Source of the DNA: Defluviibacillus sp043739385
GTDB taxonomy: Bacteria > Pseudomonadota > Gammaproteobacteria > Burkholderiales > Burkholderiaceae_C
Assembly: GCA_043739385.1 (NCBI GenBank)
Contig: JAYUED010000059.1
Location: 1-64,000, forward strand
Length of the DNA: 64,000 bases
Reading direction: 5' to 3'
Below the pieces are notes generated by a model. That model did no database searches, was not told where the DNA came from, and saw only the letters and a program-made list of their open reading frames with translations. Shown here in pieces: positions 15,223-23,223 of the stretch. How positions within the stretch are numbered: the stretch's first letter is position 1; the number at the start of each line of letters is the position of its first letter. A program made the position numbers and the translations under genes.

Positions 15223-18200
15223 GCTGCGCTCTTGACCCCAGCCCGTCCCCGCCACCGGGCCGCCAGCCCCGCAAACCCCAAGTAAATCACCGGCGTGGTG
15301 AACAGCGTCAGCAGCTGGCTCACGATCAGCCCGCCCACCATCGTCACGCCGAGCGGGTGGCGCAGCTCGCTCCCAACGCCATCGCCCAACATCAGGGGCA
15401 ATGCGCCCAGCAGTGCGGCCAGCGTGGTCATCAAAATCGGTCTAAAGCGCAACAAGCACGCCTGGTGAATCGCAGCACGGGGGGACAAGCCTTGCTCGCG
15501 CTCGGCGTCCAGCGCGAAGTCGATCATCATGATGGCGTTCTTTTTCACGATACCGATCAAGAGCACGATACCGATGATGGCGATCATGCCCAGATCGAGT
15601 TTGGCCGCCAACAGGGCCAACAGTGCACCCAAGCCCGCTGATGGCAGCGTGGAGAGGATGGTGACAGGGTGGATGTAACTCTCATACAGCACGCCCAGCA
15701 CGATGTACATGGTAACGACCGCCGCCAAAATCAGCAGCAAGGTGTTGGCGAGAGACGCCTGGAAGGCCAGTGCGGCTCCTTGAAAGCTGGTTTCTAAGCT
15801 AGCCGGCAGATTCAGCGCGGCTTCTTCGACTTTGATGGCGTCCACCGCTTCGCCCAAGGAAACGCCGGGGGCTGCATTGAACGAGATCGTCGCAGCAGGA
15901 AATTGCCCCACATGGTTGACAGACAGCGACGCCGGTTTTTCGACCACGCGGGCGACGGAGGACAGCGGAATTTGTGTGACCGCACCCGTACTGGTGTTAG
16001 TGCTTGACGGAATATAGAGCTGCGACAGCGCTTGCGGCCCCATTTTAAAGCGCGGCTCCACCTCCAGCACCACGCGGTACTGGTTGGACTGGGTGTAAAT
16101 AGTGGAGATAAGACGCTGGCCGAAAGCGTTGTACAGCGCGTTGTCGATACCCGCTACGGTGACGCCCAAACGGCCTGCGGCGGCGCGGTCGATTTCGATA
16201 TACGCCTGCAAGCCCAGGTCTTGCAAATCACTGGCCACATCGGCGAGCTGAGGCAAGGGACGCAAGCGCTCCAGCAATGCGGTGGTCGATTTGTTCAGTA
16301 CATTAGCGTCGGGAGATGACAGTAAAAACTGGTACTGGGTTTTGGCAATACGGTCTTCAATCGTCAAGTCTTGCACAGGCTGCAAATAGAGGGCAATGCC
16401 AGGGACTTTGCTGCTGCCTTCGGTGATACGGCGAATAACGGCGCTGATGTCACGCGAAGCCAGATCGCGCTCTTCTTTGGGTTTGAGGTTGATGAGCATC
16501 CGCCCGGCGTTCAGCGTGGCGTTGGCACCGTCCACACCGATGAAGGAAGACAGGCTTTGGACAGCGGGATCTTTCAGAATTTGTTCAGCCAGGGCCTGCT
16601 GGCGCTCAGCCATCGCGGGGAACGAGGTGGCTTGCGACGCTTCGGTGATGGCTTGAATCACACCCGTGTCCTGTACCGGAAAGAATCCTTTAGGTACTGC
16701 GGTGTACAGCCCTACAGTCAGCACGACCGTTAGCGCAAACACCAACAGCGTCAGCGCTTGACGGTCTAAAACCCAGGTCAATAGACGGCCATACCCGGCG
16801 ATTAAATTATCAAAGAAACGGCCTGTCGCCTGATAAAGACGACCATGGCTTTCCTCAGGGGTGTGCTTCAGCAAGCGGGCACACAGCATAGGCGTAAGGG
16901 TCAAAGAGACCACCGCAGAAATCAGAATGGAGACCGCCAACGTGATTGCAAATTCATGGAACAAGCGCCCCACCACATCGCCCATGAAGAGCAGCGGGAT
17001 CAGCACGGCAATCAGCGAAATGGTCAGCGAAATAATGGTGAAACCGATTTGTTTGGAGCCTTTCAATGCAGCCTCCATGGGCGATTCACCTTCCTCCACA
17101 TAGCGGGCAATGTTCTCGATCATCACAATCGCGTCGTCCACTACAAAACCGGTGGAAATCGTCAGCGCCATCAGTGTCAGGTTGTTGATCGAATACCCCG
17201 CGAGGTACATCACGCCAAAAGTGCCAATCAAGGAAAGCGGCACGGCCACGCTGGGGATCAGGGTAGCGGCGGCGCTGCGTAAAAAAACAAAGATCACCAT
17301 CACCACCAGGGCAATGGACAGCATCAACTCAAACTGCACATCTTTCACCGAGGCGCGGATAGTGACGGTGCGGTCGGTCAGCACCTGCACATCAAGTGAC
17401 GCGGGTAGTGTGGCTTGCAACTGAGGCAGCAGGGCTTTGATGCGGTCCACCGTCTCGATGACGTTGGCGCCGGGCTGGCGCTGCACATTCAAAATCACAC
17501 CCGCCTTGGTATCAGCCCAGGCGGACAAACGGGTGTTTTCTGCGGCATCAATAATTTGCGCTACATCGGTAAGGCGTACCGGATTACCATTTTTGAAGGC
17601 AATGATGAGATCGGAATATTCTTTGGCCGATTTGAGCTGATCGTTCGCATCGATGGTCGAGGCGCGCACTGCACCATCAAAGCTGCCCTTGGCTTGGTTG
17701 ACGTTGGCGCTGCCGATGGCGGTGCGCACATCGTCAAGCGACATGCCCAACGTGGCCAGCGCCGTGGGGTTGGCCTGGATGCGCACCGCAGGGCGTTGAC
17801 CACCGGCAATAGACACCAAGCCCACACCAGGCACTTGAGACAGCTTGGGCGCGAGTCGGTTTTCGACCAGATCGTGTACACGGATGACTTGCAGCGACGG
17901 CGAGGTAATCGCCAGCGTCATGATGGGTGCATCTGCGGGGTTGACCTTGCTGTAGGTCGGCGGCATAGGCAGGTCGGTGGGCAGCAGGTTACTCCCTGCG
18001 TTGATGGCAGCCTGCACCTGCTGCTCTGCCACATCCAACGAGATATCCAGCGAGAAACGCAACGTGATGACGGACGCGCCGCCGGAGCTGGTAGAGGACA
18101 TTTGCGCCAAGCCAGGCATCTGGCCGAACTGGCGCTCCAACGGGGCAGTAACGGACGATGTGACCACATCGGGACTGGCACCGGGGTACAACGCTGTAAC

Positions 18201-18338
18201 CTGGATAGTGGGGTAATCGACCTCGGGCAGCGCTGAAATGGGCAACAGCCGGTAGGCCAGCATGCCAGCGATCAGAATCGCCACCATCAGCAAGGAGGTC
18301 GCGACGGGGCGGAGGATGAAGAGGCGGGAGATGTTCAT
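15219..18338 (-). CDS. RND efflux permease, first subunit (MdtB/MuxB-like)
   Basis: A 1039-residue HAE1-type RND permease that pairs with the MdtC-like protein downstream. It starts MNISRLFILRPVATSLL, keeps the helix 4 acidic pair (GFVVDDAIVMIENI) and the PSAGLGALLALLA segment between helices 10 and 11, and has two periplasmic domains. The gene lies 11 bp downstream of the adaptor and overlaps the next permease by four bases. Operon order adaptor-B-C-OMF is the same as in MuxABC-OpmB. Confidence 0.95.
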   Translation of the reverse strand: MNISRLFILRPVATSLLMVAILIAGMLAYRLLPISALPEVDYPTIQVTALYPGASPDVVTSSVTAPLERQFGQMPGLAQMSSTSSGGASVITLRFSLDISLDVAEQQVQAAINAGSNLLPTDLPMPPTYSKVNPADAPIMTLAITSPSLQVIRVHDLVENRLAPKLSQVPGVGLVSIAGGQRPAVRIQANPTALATLGMSLDDVRTAIGSANVNQAKGSFDGAVRASTIDANDQLKSAKEYSDLIIAFKNGNPVRLTDVAQIIDAAENTRLSAWADTKAGVILNVQRQPGANVIETVDRIKALLPQLQATLPASLDVQVLTDRTVTIRASVKDVQFELMLSIALVVMVIFVFLRSAAATLIPSVAVPLSLIGTFGVMYLAGYSINNLTLMALTISTGFVVDDAIVMIENIARYVEEGESPMEAALKGSKQIGFTIISLTISLIAVLIPLLFMGDVVGRLFHEFAITLAVSILISAVVSLTLTPMLCARLLKHTPEESHGRLYQATGRFFDNLIAGYGRLLTWVLDRQALTLLVFALTVVLTVGLYTAVPKGFFPVQDTGVIQAITEASQATSFPAMAERQQALAEQILKDPAVQSLSSFIGVDGANATLNAGRMLINLKPKEERDLASRDISAVIRRITEGSSKVPGIALYLQPVQDLTIEDRIAKTQYQFLLSSPDANVLNKSTTALLERLRPLPQLADVASDLQDLGLQAYIEIDRAAAGRLGVTVAGIDNALYNAFGQRLISTIYTQSNQYRVVLEVEPRFKMGPQALSQLYIPSSTNTSTGAVTQIPLSSVARVVEKPASLSVNHVGQFPAATISFNAAPGVSLGEAVDAIKVEEAALNLPASLETSFQGAALAFQASLANTLLLILAAVVTMYIVLGVLYESYIHPVTILSTLPSAGLGALLALLAAKLDLGMIAIIGIVLLIGIVKKNAIMMIDFALDAEREQGLSPRAAIHQACLLRFRPILMTTLAALLGALPLMLGDGVGSELRHPLGVTMVGGLIVSQLLTLFTTPVIYLGFAGLAARWRGRAGVKSAA

Positions 18339-18349
18339 GCGCGGGCGCC

Positions 18350-19972
18350 TTAGCTGCCTTCTGCCTCACGCTGTCGCCTGCGCTCCTTGAGTTTTTCAAT
18401 GAACTCCTTGCGCTCATCAGGGTTCATTTTTTTGAAGCGCTCTTGCACTTCGGGCGGTAAACGGTCAAACCATGGCGGCGTAGCCTGAGCGCTGGCGTTT
18501 GTGTTTGTGCTGGCATTTGCACCAGGAACGGCTGCTGGCTTGGTTGAAGGCTGTGCAGCTTCGGGGGCTTTACCTGTTGATTTTTCAGCAGGCTTTTCCA
18601 CTGGTTTTTCTGTTGGCTTAGCCCCTGCAGCATCGGCCTTAGCGGGACGGCTCATGCCTGAGCCCGCACGGGGTGGAGGGGCAACGATCACCTCCACTTT
18701 GGCACCTTCACGCAAGCGGTCAGCACCGTCTGTGACCACCTTTTCGCCCGGGGCAAGATCGCCCTGCACGCTAACCCAATCACCCTCAGTAGTACCCAGA
18801 TGAACACGTTTCATACCAACAGTTCCGTCCTCCTTCACCGCATAGACAAACGTACCTTGCGAACCACGCTGGATGGCACTGGACGGGACGGCAGTTACGC
18901 CGGTCAGGGTGTCGACTTGCAAACGCACGTTGACAAACTGGTTGGGGAACAGGCTGCCGTCAGCATTCGCAAACTCGGCTTTGAGCTTGATGGTGCTGGT
19001 GGTCAGGTCAATCGCGTTATCCGTGGTCGTGACCCGGCCTCGGCCTAGGCTGTTGCGCAGTTCGCGGTCCCAGACCTCGACCATCACCGGATCTTTGCCC
19101 TTCAATTTGCGGTTGATCTGCGCCAGGTTCGCCTCGGGCACGGCAAACACCAATGCGATAGGCTGGGTCTGCGTAATAGTGACCAGCCCTGTGACATCAC
19201 TGGCATGGACGATGCTGCCCAAATCAACTTGCTTAAACCCCAGGCGTCCACTGATGGGGGCGACAACCTTGGTGTACGACAGTTGCAGTTTGGCACTGTC
19301 TACCTGCGCCTGGTCGGTTTGCACAGTGCCTTGAAGCTGCTTCACCAGCGCATCCTGTGTGTCCACCTGCTGCTTGGCAATGGAGTCTTTGGCCAGCAGA
19401 TCTTTGTAGCGCTCCATGTCCAGCTGGGCATTGCGCAACTGGGCTTGGTCACGCGCCAACTGGCCTTGCATCTGGGCTAAAGCCACTTCATAAACACGAG
19501 GATCCAACTCGACCAGCAACTGGCCCGCACGCACCAACTGACCTTCTTTGAACTTGATGGCCTTGAGTTCGCCATCAACTTTGGCACGGACGATAGCCGT
19601 ATTCATCGCAGCCATGTTGCCAATAGCACTGAGGATCACGCGGATGTCACGCTGTTGGGCCGCAGCGACGGTGACAGGCTGGACGCGGTTGGCACCTCCG
19701 AAGCGCCGCGCTGCGCCACCAGCACCAGGGGCAGAAGCACCACCAGCGGGCGCACTGGCGGCTCCCGATGGCGTTGTTGCTCCGGCAGCGCCATCATTCA
19801 CACCATTCACACGCTTGCTCCACCACCAAGCACCGCCACCGCCCAAGGCAGCGCTCAGTGCCAGTGCGGCAAGTGTGCCGGCAGTGACACGGCCGTGTTG
19901 GGAAGGTGATAGCGGTAAAGCTGCATGGAGAGGGTTAAAGGACAAGGGTGACAACAGAAAGCCGTTCTTCAT
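18350..19972 (-). CDS. RND periplasmic adaptor (MdtA/MuxA-like) with long low-complexity ends
   Basis: The membrane-fusion subunit that links the two permeases to the outer-membrane channel. I start at the ATG at 19972 (MKNGFLL), giving 540 residues. A single N-terminal membrane anchor (around residues 33-53) is followed by a Gly/Ala/Ser-rich spacer. The hairpin-lipoyl-barrel core begins at VQPVTVAAAQQRDI and includes GQLVRAGQLLVELDPR and VVAPISGRLGF. Unusual for MdtA (about 415 residues) is a C-terminal extension of roughly 100 residues: a Lys/Pro/Glu-rich linker with PVEKPAEK-type repeats and then a charged helix (PPEVQERFKKMNPDERKEF). Confidence 0.93.
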   Translation of the reverse strand: MKNGFLLSPLSFNPLHAALPLSPSQHGRVTAGTLAALALSAALGGGGAWWWSKRVNGVNDGAAGATTPSGAASAPAGGASAPGAGGAARRFGGANRVQPVTVAAAQQRDIRVILSAIGNMAAMNTAIVRAKVDGELKAIKFKEGQLVRAGQLLVELDPRVYEVALAQMQGQLARDQAQLRNAQLDMERYKDLLAKDSIAKQQVDTQDALVKQLQGTVQTDQAQVDSAKLQLSYTKVVAPISGRLGFKQVDLGSIVHASDVTGLVTITQTQPIALVFAVPEANLAQINRKLKGKDPVMVEVWDRELRNSLGRGRVTTTDNAIDLTTSTIKLKAEFANADGSLFPNQFVNVRLQVDTLTGVTAVPSSAIQRGSQGTFVYAVKEDGTVGMKRVHLGTTEGDWVSVQGDLAPGEKVVTDGADRLREGAKVEVIVAPPPRAGSGMSRPAKADAAGAKPTEKPVEKPAEKSTGKAPEAAQPSTKPAAVPGANASTNTNASAQATPPWFDRLPPEVQERFKKMNPDERKEFIEKLKERRRQREAEGS

Positions 19973-20086
19973 GAAAATCCCAGTTTGGCGCAAGACTGTG
20001 GGAATTATGGGGGGAACTTGTCAACCCCTGGTTAATTGACAACAGGAGAACCTTGCATGCCCTTGAACATCCACAAACTTGCACCG

Positions 20087-21043
20087 TTAGACCATGGAAA
20101 AGGCGCCTGAAATCACCGCACTCCACCGCGCCGCCACTGCTTCAGGATCCACCGCCTCCACCAGCGCCCGCACCACACCTACCGACCCCACGCCACTGCG
20201 CAATACCTCAGGCAGGCGGGCTGCATCAATTCCTCCAATGGCCACCAAGGGGTAATCGCGCAGCAGCTTGGCATAGGCCGCCAGCCGCCCAGTACCTTGT
20301 GGCGGAGTGGTCATTGCCTTGAGCGTGGTGGGAAATACCGCACCCAGCGCGATATAGCTGGGACTAACAGCATCAGCGCGCAGCATTTCGGCGTAGCCGT
20401 GGGTGCTCAGGCCCAAGCGCAGACCTGCAGTGCGGATGGCGTTCAGGTCATCCACACGCGTCAGCGCCAAATCCTCTTGCCCAAGATGCACGCCATAGGC
20501 GCCTGCGTCAATAGCCTCGCGCCAGTGGTCGTTGATAAACAGCCGTGCGTCGGTGCCTTTTACGGCGACGATGGCCGCCTGCACTTCAGCGCGTATCGCA
20601 GAAGAATTATCCGATTTGAAGCGCAATTGAACAGTCGGCACTCCGGCGCGCGCCATACGGCCAACCCAGGCAGCATTGGGCAACACAGCATACAAACCCA
20701 GCGCTTTGGGCCAGGAAGCAAAAGCGTTGGCACGAGGAAAGGGGGTAATACCGAAGTCAGCAGGGTCAGCAGGCCAGCACAACGGATCAAAGTGGCCACT
20801 GCGCTCGACACTGGCTTGCCATGCCTGCGCCACAACATCGGCATCAGCAGGAATAAAGCCTAACTTTGCACAAGCTTGGCGCGCAGCGCGGTACACCAAC
20901 TTGTGGCTTACCAGGGGAACAACTGGCGCAGCTGGCATAGCTGGCATAGCTGGCATAGCCATCATGTCCAGCGCAAGAGTCGATTGGTACGCAGCCACGA
21001 TCGATGCGGCCATCGCGTCGATACTGGTTTGAAGGGTCGTCAT
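20087..21043 (-). CDS. thiE: Thiamine-phosphate synthase with N-terminal extension
   Basis: Joins HMP-pyrophosphate and thiazole phosphate into thiamine phosphate. The ATG at 21043 overlaps the thiG stop by four bases, so I prefer it to the ATG at 21055. The C-terminal 210 residues are the ThiE barrel: VQLRFK, LFINDHWREAIDAGAYGVHL, ALGAVFPTTLK and the closing VAIGGID and SVGVVRAL. The first 100 or so residues are extra; they hold three MPA repeats and a conserved-looking block (DPLCWPADPADFG). Similar long ThiE proteins occur in Burkholderiales. The role of the extension is unknown. Confidence 0.9.
   Translation of the reverse strand: MTTLQTSIDAMAASIVAAYQSTLALDMMAMPAMPAMPAAPVVPLVSHKLVYRAARQACAKLGFIPADADVVAQAWQASVERSGHFDPLCWPADPADFGITPFPRANAFASWPKALGLYAVLPNAAWVGRMARAGVPTVQLRFKSDNSSAIRAEVQAAIVAVKGTDARLFINDHWREAIDAGAYGVHLGQEDLALTRVDDLNAIRTAGLRLGLSTHGYAEMLRADAVSPSYIALGAVFPTTLKAMTTPPQGTGRLAAYAKLLRDYPLVAIGGIDAARLPEVLRSGVGSVGVVRALVEAVDPEAVAARWSAVISGAFSMV
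20932..20958. repeat. Three 9-bp tandem repeats inside thiE
   Basis: CTGGCATAG is repeated three times without change, encoding MPA-MPA-MPA on the minus strand near residues 29-37 of ThiE. Because the unit is nine bases, copy-number change would keep the frame. Confidence 0.9.
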
Positions 21044-21834
21044 GGTTGGTGCCAAAAAGGGGTTCCAAGCACCGGCGTGCTAGGTTGAGCAGCCTCTTGC
21101 TCGCGCATTGCTCCGGCGTGCCTTGCGCCGCGCCCGGCCTTAACGGCATCGGCAAAAGCACCTGCCATACGAACCGGGTCTTGGGCCAATGCCACGGCGG
21201 TGTTGAGCAGCACGGCGTCGTAGCCCCACTCCATGACTTGGCAGGCGTGCGAAGGCAAGCCAAGACCGGCATCGACGATTAAGGGCACCGTCAACCGCTC
21301 TCGCAGCAGTCGCATCGCGTAAGGGTTGACTGGGCCTTTGCCAGTGCCTATGGGTGCAGCCCAGGGCATGACGGCTTGGCAGCCCACGTCCACCAAACGC
21401 TGGCACAGCACCAAATCTTCAGTGCAGTAGGGCAGCACTTTGAAGCCATCGTCAAGCAGGCGGCGGGCAGCATCTACCAAATTAAGCGTGTCAGGCTGCA
21501 GGCTGTAGTCGTCGCCAATCAGCTCCAGCTTGAGCCAAGGGGTGTCGAACACCTCACGCGCCATATGGGCTGTGGTGATGACCTCTTGCAGGCTGTGGCA
21601 ACCGGCGGTGTTGGGCAGCACGGGCACCCCCATGGCCTTGATCATTTGCCAGAAGTAATTGCCGTCTTGCTCAGAACCTTGCGCTTGGCGGCGCAAGGAG
21701 ACGGTCAGCATGGCGGGTTTAGCGCATTCAACCGCGGCCTGCAGCGCTGCAGGTGACGGGTAACGCGAGGTGCCCAGCAACAAGCGGCTCGCAAAGGTTT
21801 CGCCGTATAGGACGAGGGGATCTGTATTAAGCAT
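21040..21834 (-). CDS. thiG: Thiazole synthase
   Basis: Builds the thiazole ring of thiamine from DXP, dehydroglycine and ThiS-thiocarboxylate. The frame is open to 22047, but the family begins at the ATG at 21834 (MLNTDPLVLYGETFASRLLLG), giving 264 residues, the usual length. Motifs are GTSRYPS, the NTAGCHS loop, the TPWLKLELIGDD strand with the Schiff-base lysine, and the phosphate-binding GTGKGPVNP and DAGLGLPSHA segments. It sits between thiS and thiE. Confidence 0.96.
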   Translation of the reverse strand: MLNTDPLVLYGETFASRLLLGTSRYPSPAALQAAVECAKPAMLTVSLRRQAQGSEQDGNYFWQMIKAMGVPVLPNTAGCHSLQEVITTAHMAREVFDTPWLKLELIGDDYSLQPDTLNLVDAARRLLDDGFKVLPYCTEDLVLCQRLVDVGCQAVMPWAAPIGTGKGPVNPYAMRLLRERLTVPLIVDAGLGLPSHACQVMEWGYDAVLLNTAVALAQDPVRMAGAFADAVKAGRGARHAGAMREQEAAQPSTPVLGTPFWHQP

Positions 21835-21877
21835 AGTGAAACATGGTGAAGCACGGTATCTCAGAGAAAGAAAACCT

Positions 21878-22087
21878 TCAGCCGCCGGTAATCGGTGCAA
21901 TGATTTCAATGCGGTCGCCATCCCTGAGTCGATGCTGCGCGTAGGTTTCCCGCGGTACAAACTGCAGATTGACGGCGGCAGCAAACGGGGGCTGGGCCTG
22001 CTGCGCGTGCAGCGCGTCAGCCAAGGTTGCACCGCTGGGCAACTCAATCGGCTTTTGGTTTATCAGGATATGAATCAAGGCAGGCAT
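21878..22087 (-). CDS. thiS: ThiS sulfur carrier protein
   Basis: A 69-residue ubiquitin-fold protein that carries sulfur as a thiocarboxylate on its C-terminal glycine. It has the beta-grasp pattern (INQKPIELPSGATLADAL), the RDGDRIEIIAPITGG ending and the obligatory Gly-Gly terminus. It lies five bases downstream of thiO and upstream of thiG, the standard order. Confidence 0.96.
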   Translation of the reverse strand: MPALIHILINQKPIELPSGATLADALHAQQAQPPFAAAVNLQFVPRETYAQHRLRDGDRIEIIAPITGG

Positions 22088-22092
22088 AGGGC

Positions 22093-23190
22093 TTAAAAGT
22101 CTAAAAGAGCCAAGTCGAATTGTTTGGCCAGCGCAGAGTGGCCCGTGTCCATCAGCTCGAGCACCACGTCCAGCAAGGCAGGCGCGATGAGAAAGCCGTG
22201 GCGGTACAGGCCGTTAATCTGTACACAACGTGGGCCTAACTGCCGCAAGGCGGGCAAGTTGTCCGGCAAAGTGGGCCGCACTTGCGTGGCGACCTCCAGG
22301 ATGCGGGCTTCCCCGAAACCGGGATGGACGGTGTAGGCGGCGCTTAACAGTTCCAACGTGGAGCGCACCGAGGCGGGAGACAGATCGTCCGATTCGATCT
22401 CGGTAGCACCGATCACGAACACACCACCAGGTTTGGGGGCGATGTACAGCGGGTAACGCGGGTGCAGCAGCCGGGTGGGCCGCGACAAGGTGACTTCAGG
22501 GGCGTGGACGCGAATCACCTCGCCACGAACGCCCCGCAAAGCTGACCACTGCAGCCTAGCGCCTAAACCTCGGCAGTCGAACAACCACCCGTCGTTTGCG
22601 GCGGCATCTGGGCCAACATCTTCAGGCGTACGGAAACAGTTCCAACAGACCTTGACCTGCAATCGCACCATGCGCTCTGCGAGCGCATCAAGCAAGGCTC
22701 GGTTGTCCAGCTGGCCTTCGCTAGGCAGGTACAGCCCCCGTGGAAAACGGTTGCCCAATGCGGGTTCCAACTGCCCCAACGCAGCGGCATCCAAAGGCTG
22801 TGGGGTCATAAGTGCAAGCACATGCTGAGCCGCTACGCGGAGTTGGTCGCTAAAGTGCTCAGCTTCAGCAGCGTCTTGCCTGTGCCAGAGCACCAGTGTG
22901 CCAGTCCGCTGGAAAAACACAGGCAGCGCCAGCGGAGCAATCAAGGCAGGCCAGCGCTCCAAAGCATATAAGCCCATGCGCACCACGCTCGGCTCCGTCA
23001 AGGCGGATTCGGCCAGTGGTGCCAGCATGGCAGCAGCCACACGGGCCGCAGCACCTTGCGCGTCAGCGCCACCCGCCTCAAACACCTGAACAGGATGGCC
23101 GCGCTGTGCCAGCGTACACGCCAGCAACCGCCCCATCAGGCCTGCGCCCAGGATGGAGACGGGGGGAAGCACAGTCGAAGATGACGACAT
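22093..23190 (-). CDS. thiO: Glycine oxidase for thiazole synthesis
   Basis: An FAD-dependent oxidase of 365 residues that supplies dehydroglycine to ThiG. The N-terminal Rossmann motif is VSILGAGLMGRLLACTLAQR, followed by RVAAAMLAPLAE. The C-terminal substrate domain has the IAPKPGGVFVIGATE segment and the GLYRHGFLIAPAL motif, the end of the DAO fold. Position between thiC and thiS supports ThiO rather than another D-amino-acid oxidase. Confidence 0.93.
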   Translation of the reverse strand: MSSSSTVLPPVSILGAGLMGRLLACTLAQRGHPVQVFEAGGADAQGAAARVAAAMLAPLAESALTEPSVVRMGLYALERWPALIAPLALPVFFQRTGTLVLWHRQDAAEAEHFSDQLRVAAQHVLALMTPQPLDAAALGQLEPALGNRFPRGLYLPSEGQLDNRALLDALAERMVRLQVKVCWNCFRTPEDVGPDAAANDGWLFDCRGLGARLQWSALRGVRGEVIRVHAPEVTLSRPTRLLHPRYPLYIAPKPGGVFVIGATEIESDDLSPASVRSTLELLSAAYTVHPGFGEARILEVATQVRPTLPDNLPALRQLGPRCVQINGLYRHGFLIAPALLDVVLELMDTGHSALAKQFDLALLDF

Positions 23191-23223
23191 ATCGACTTAG
23201 ATCAGCTTTAGCTCGGTATGGCG

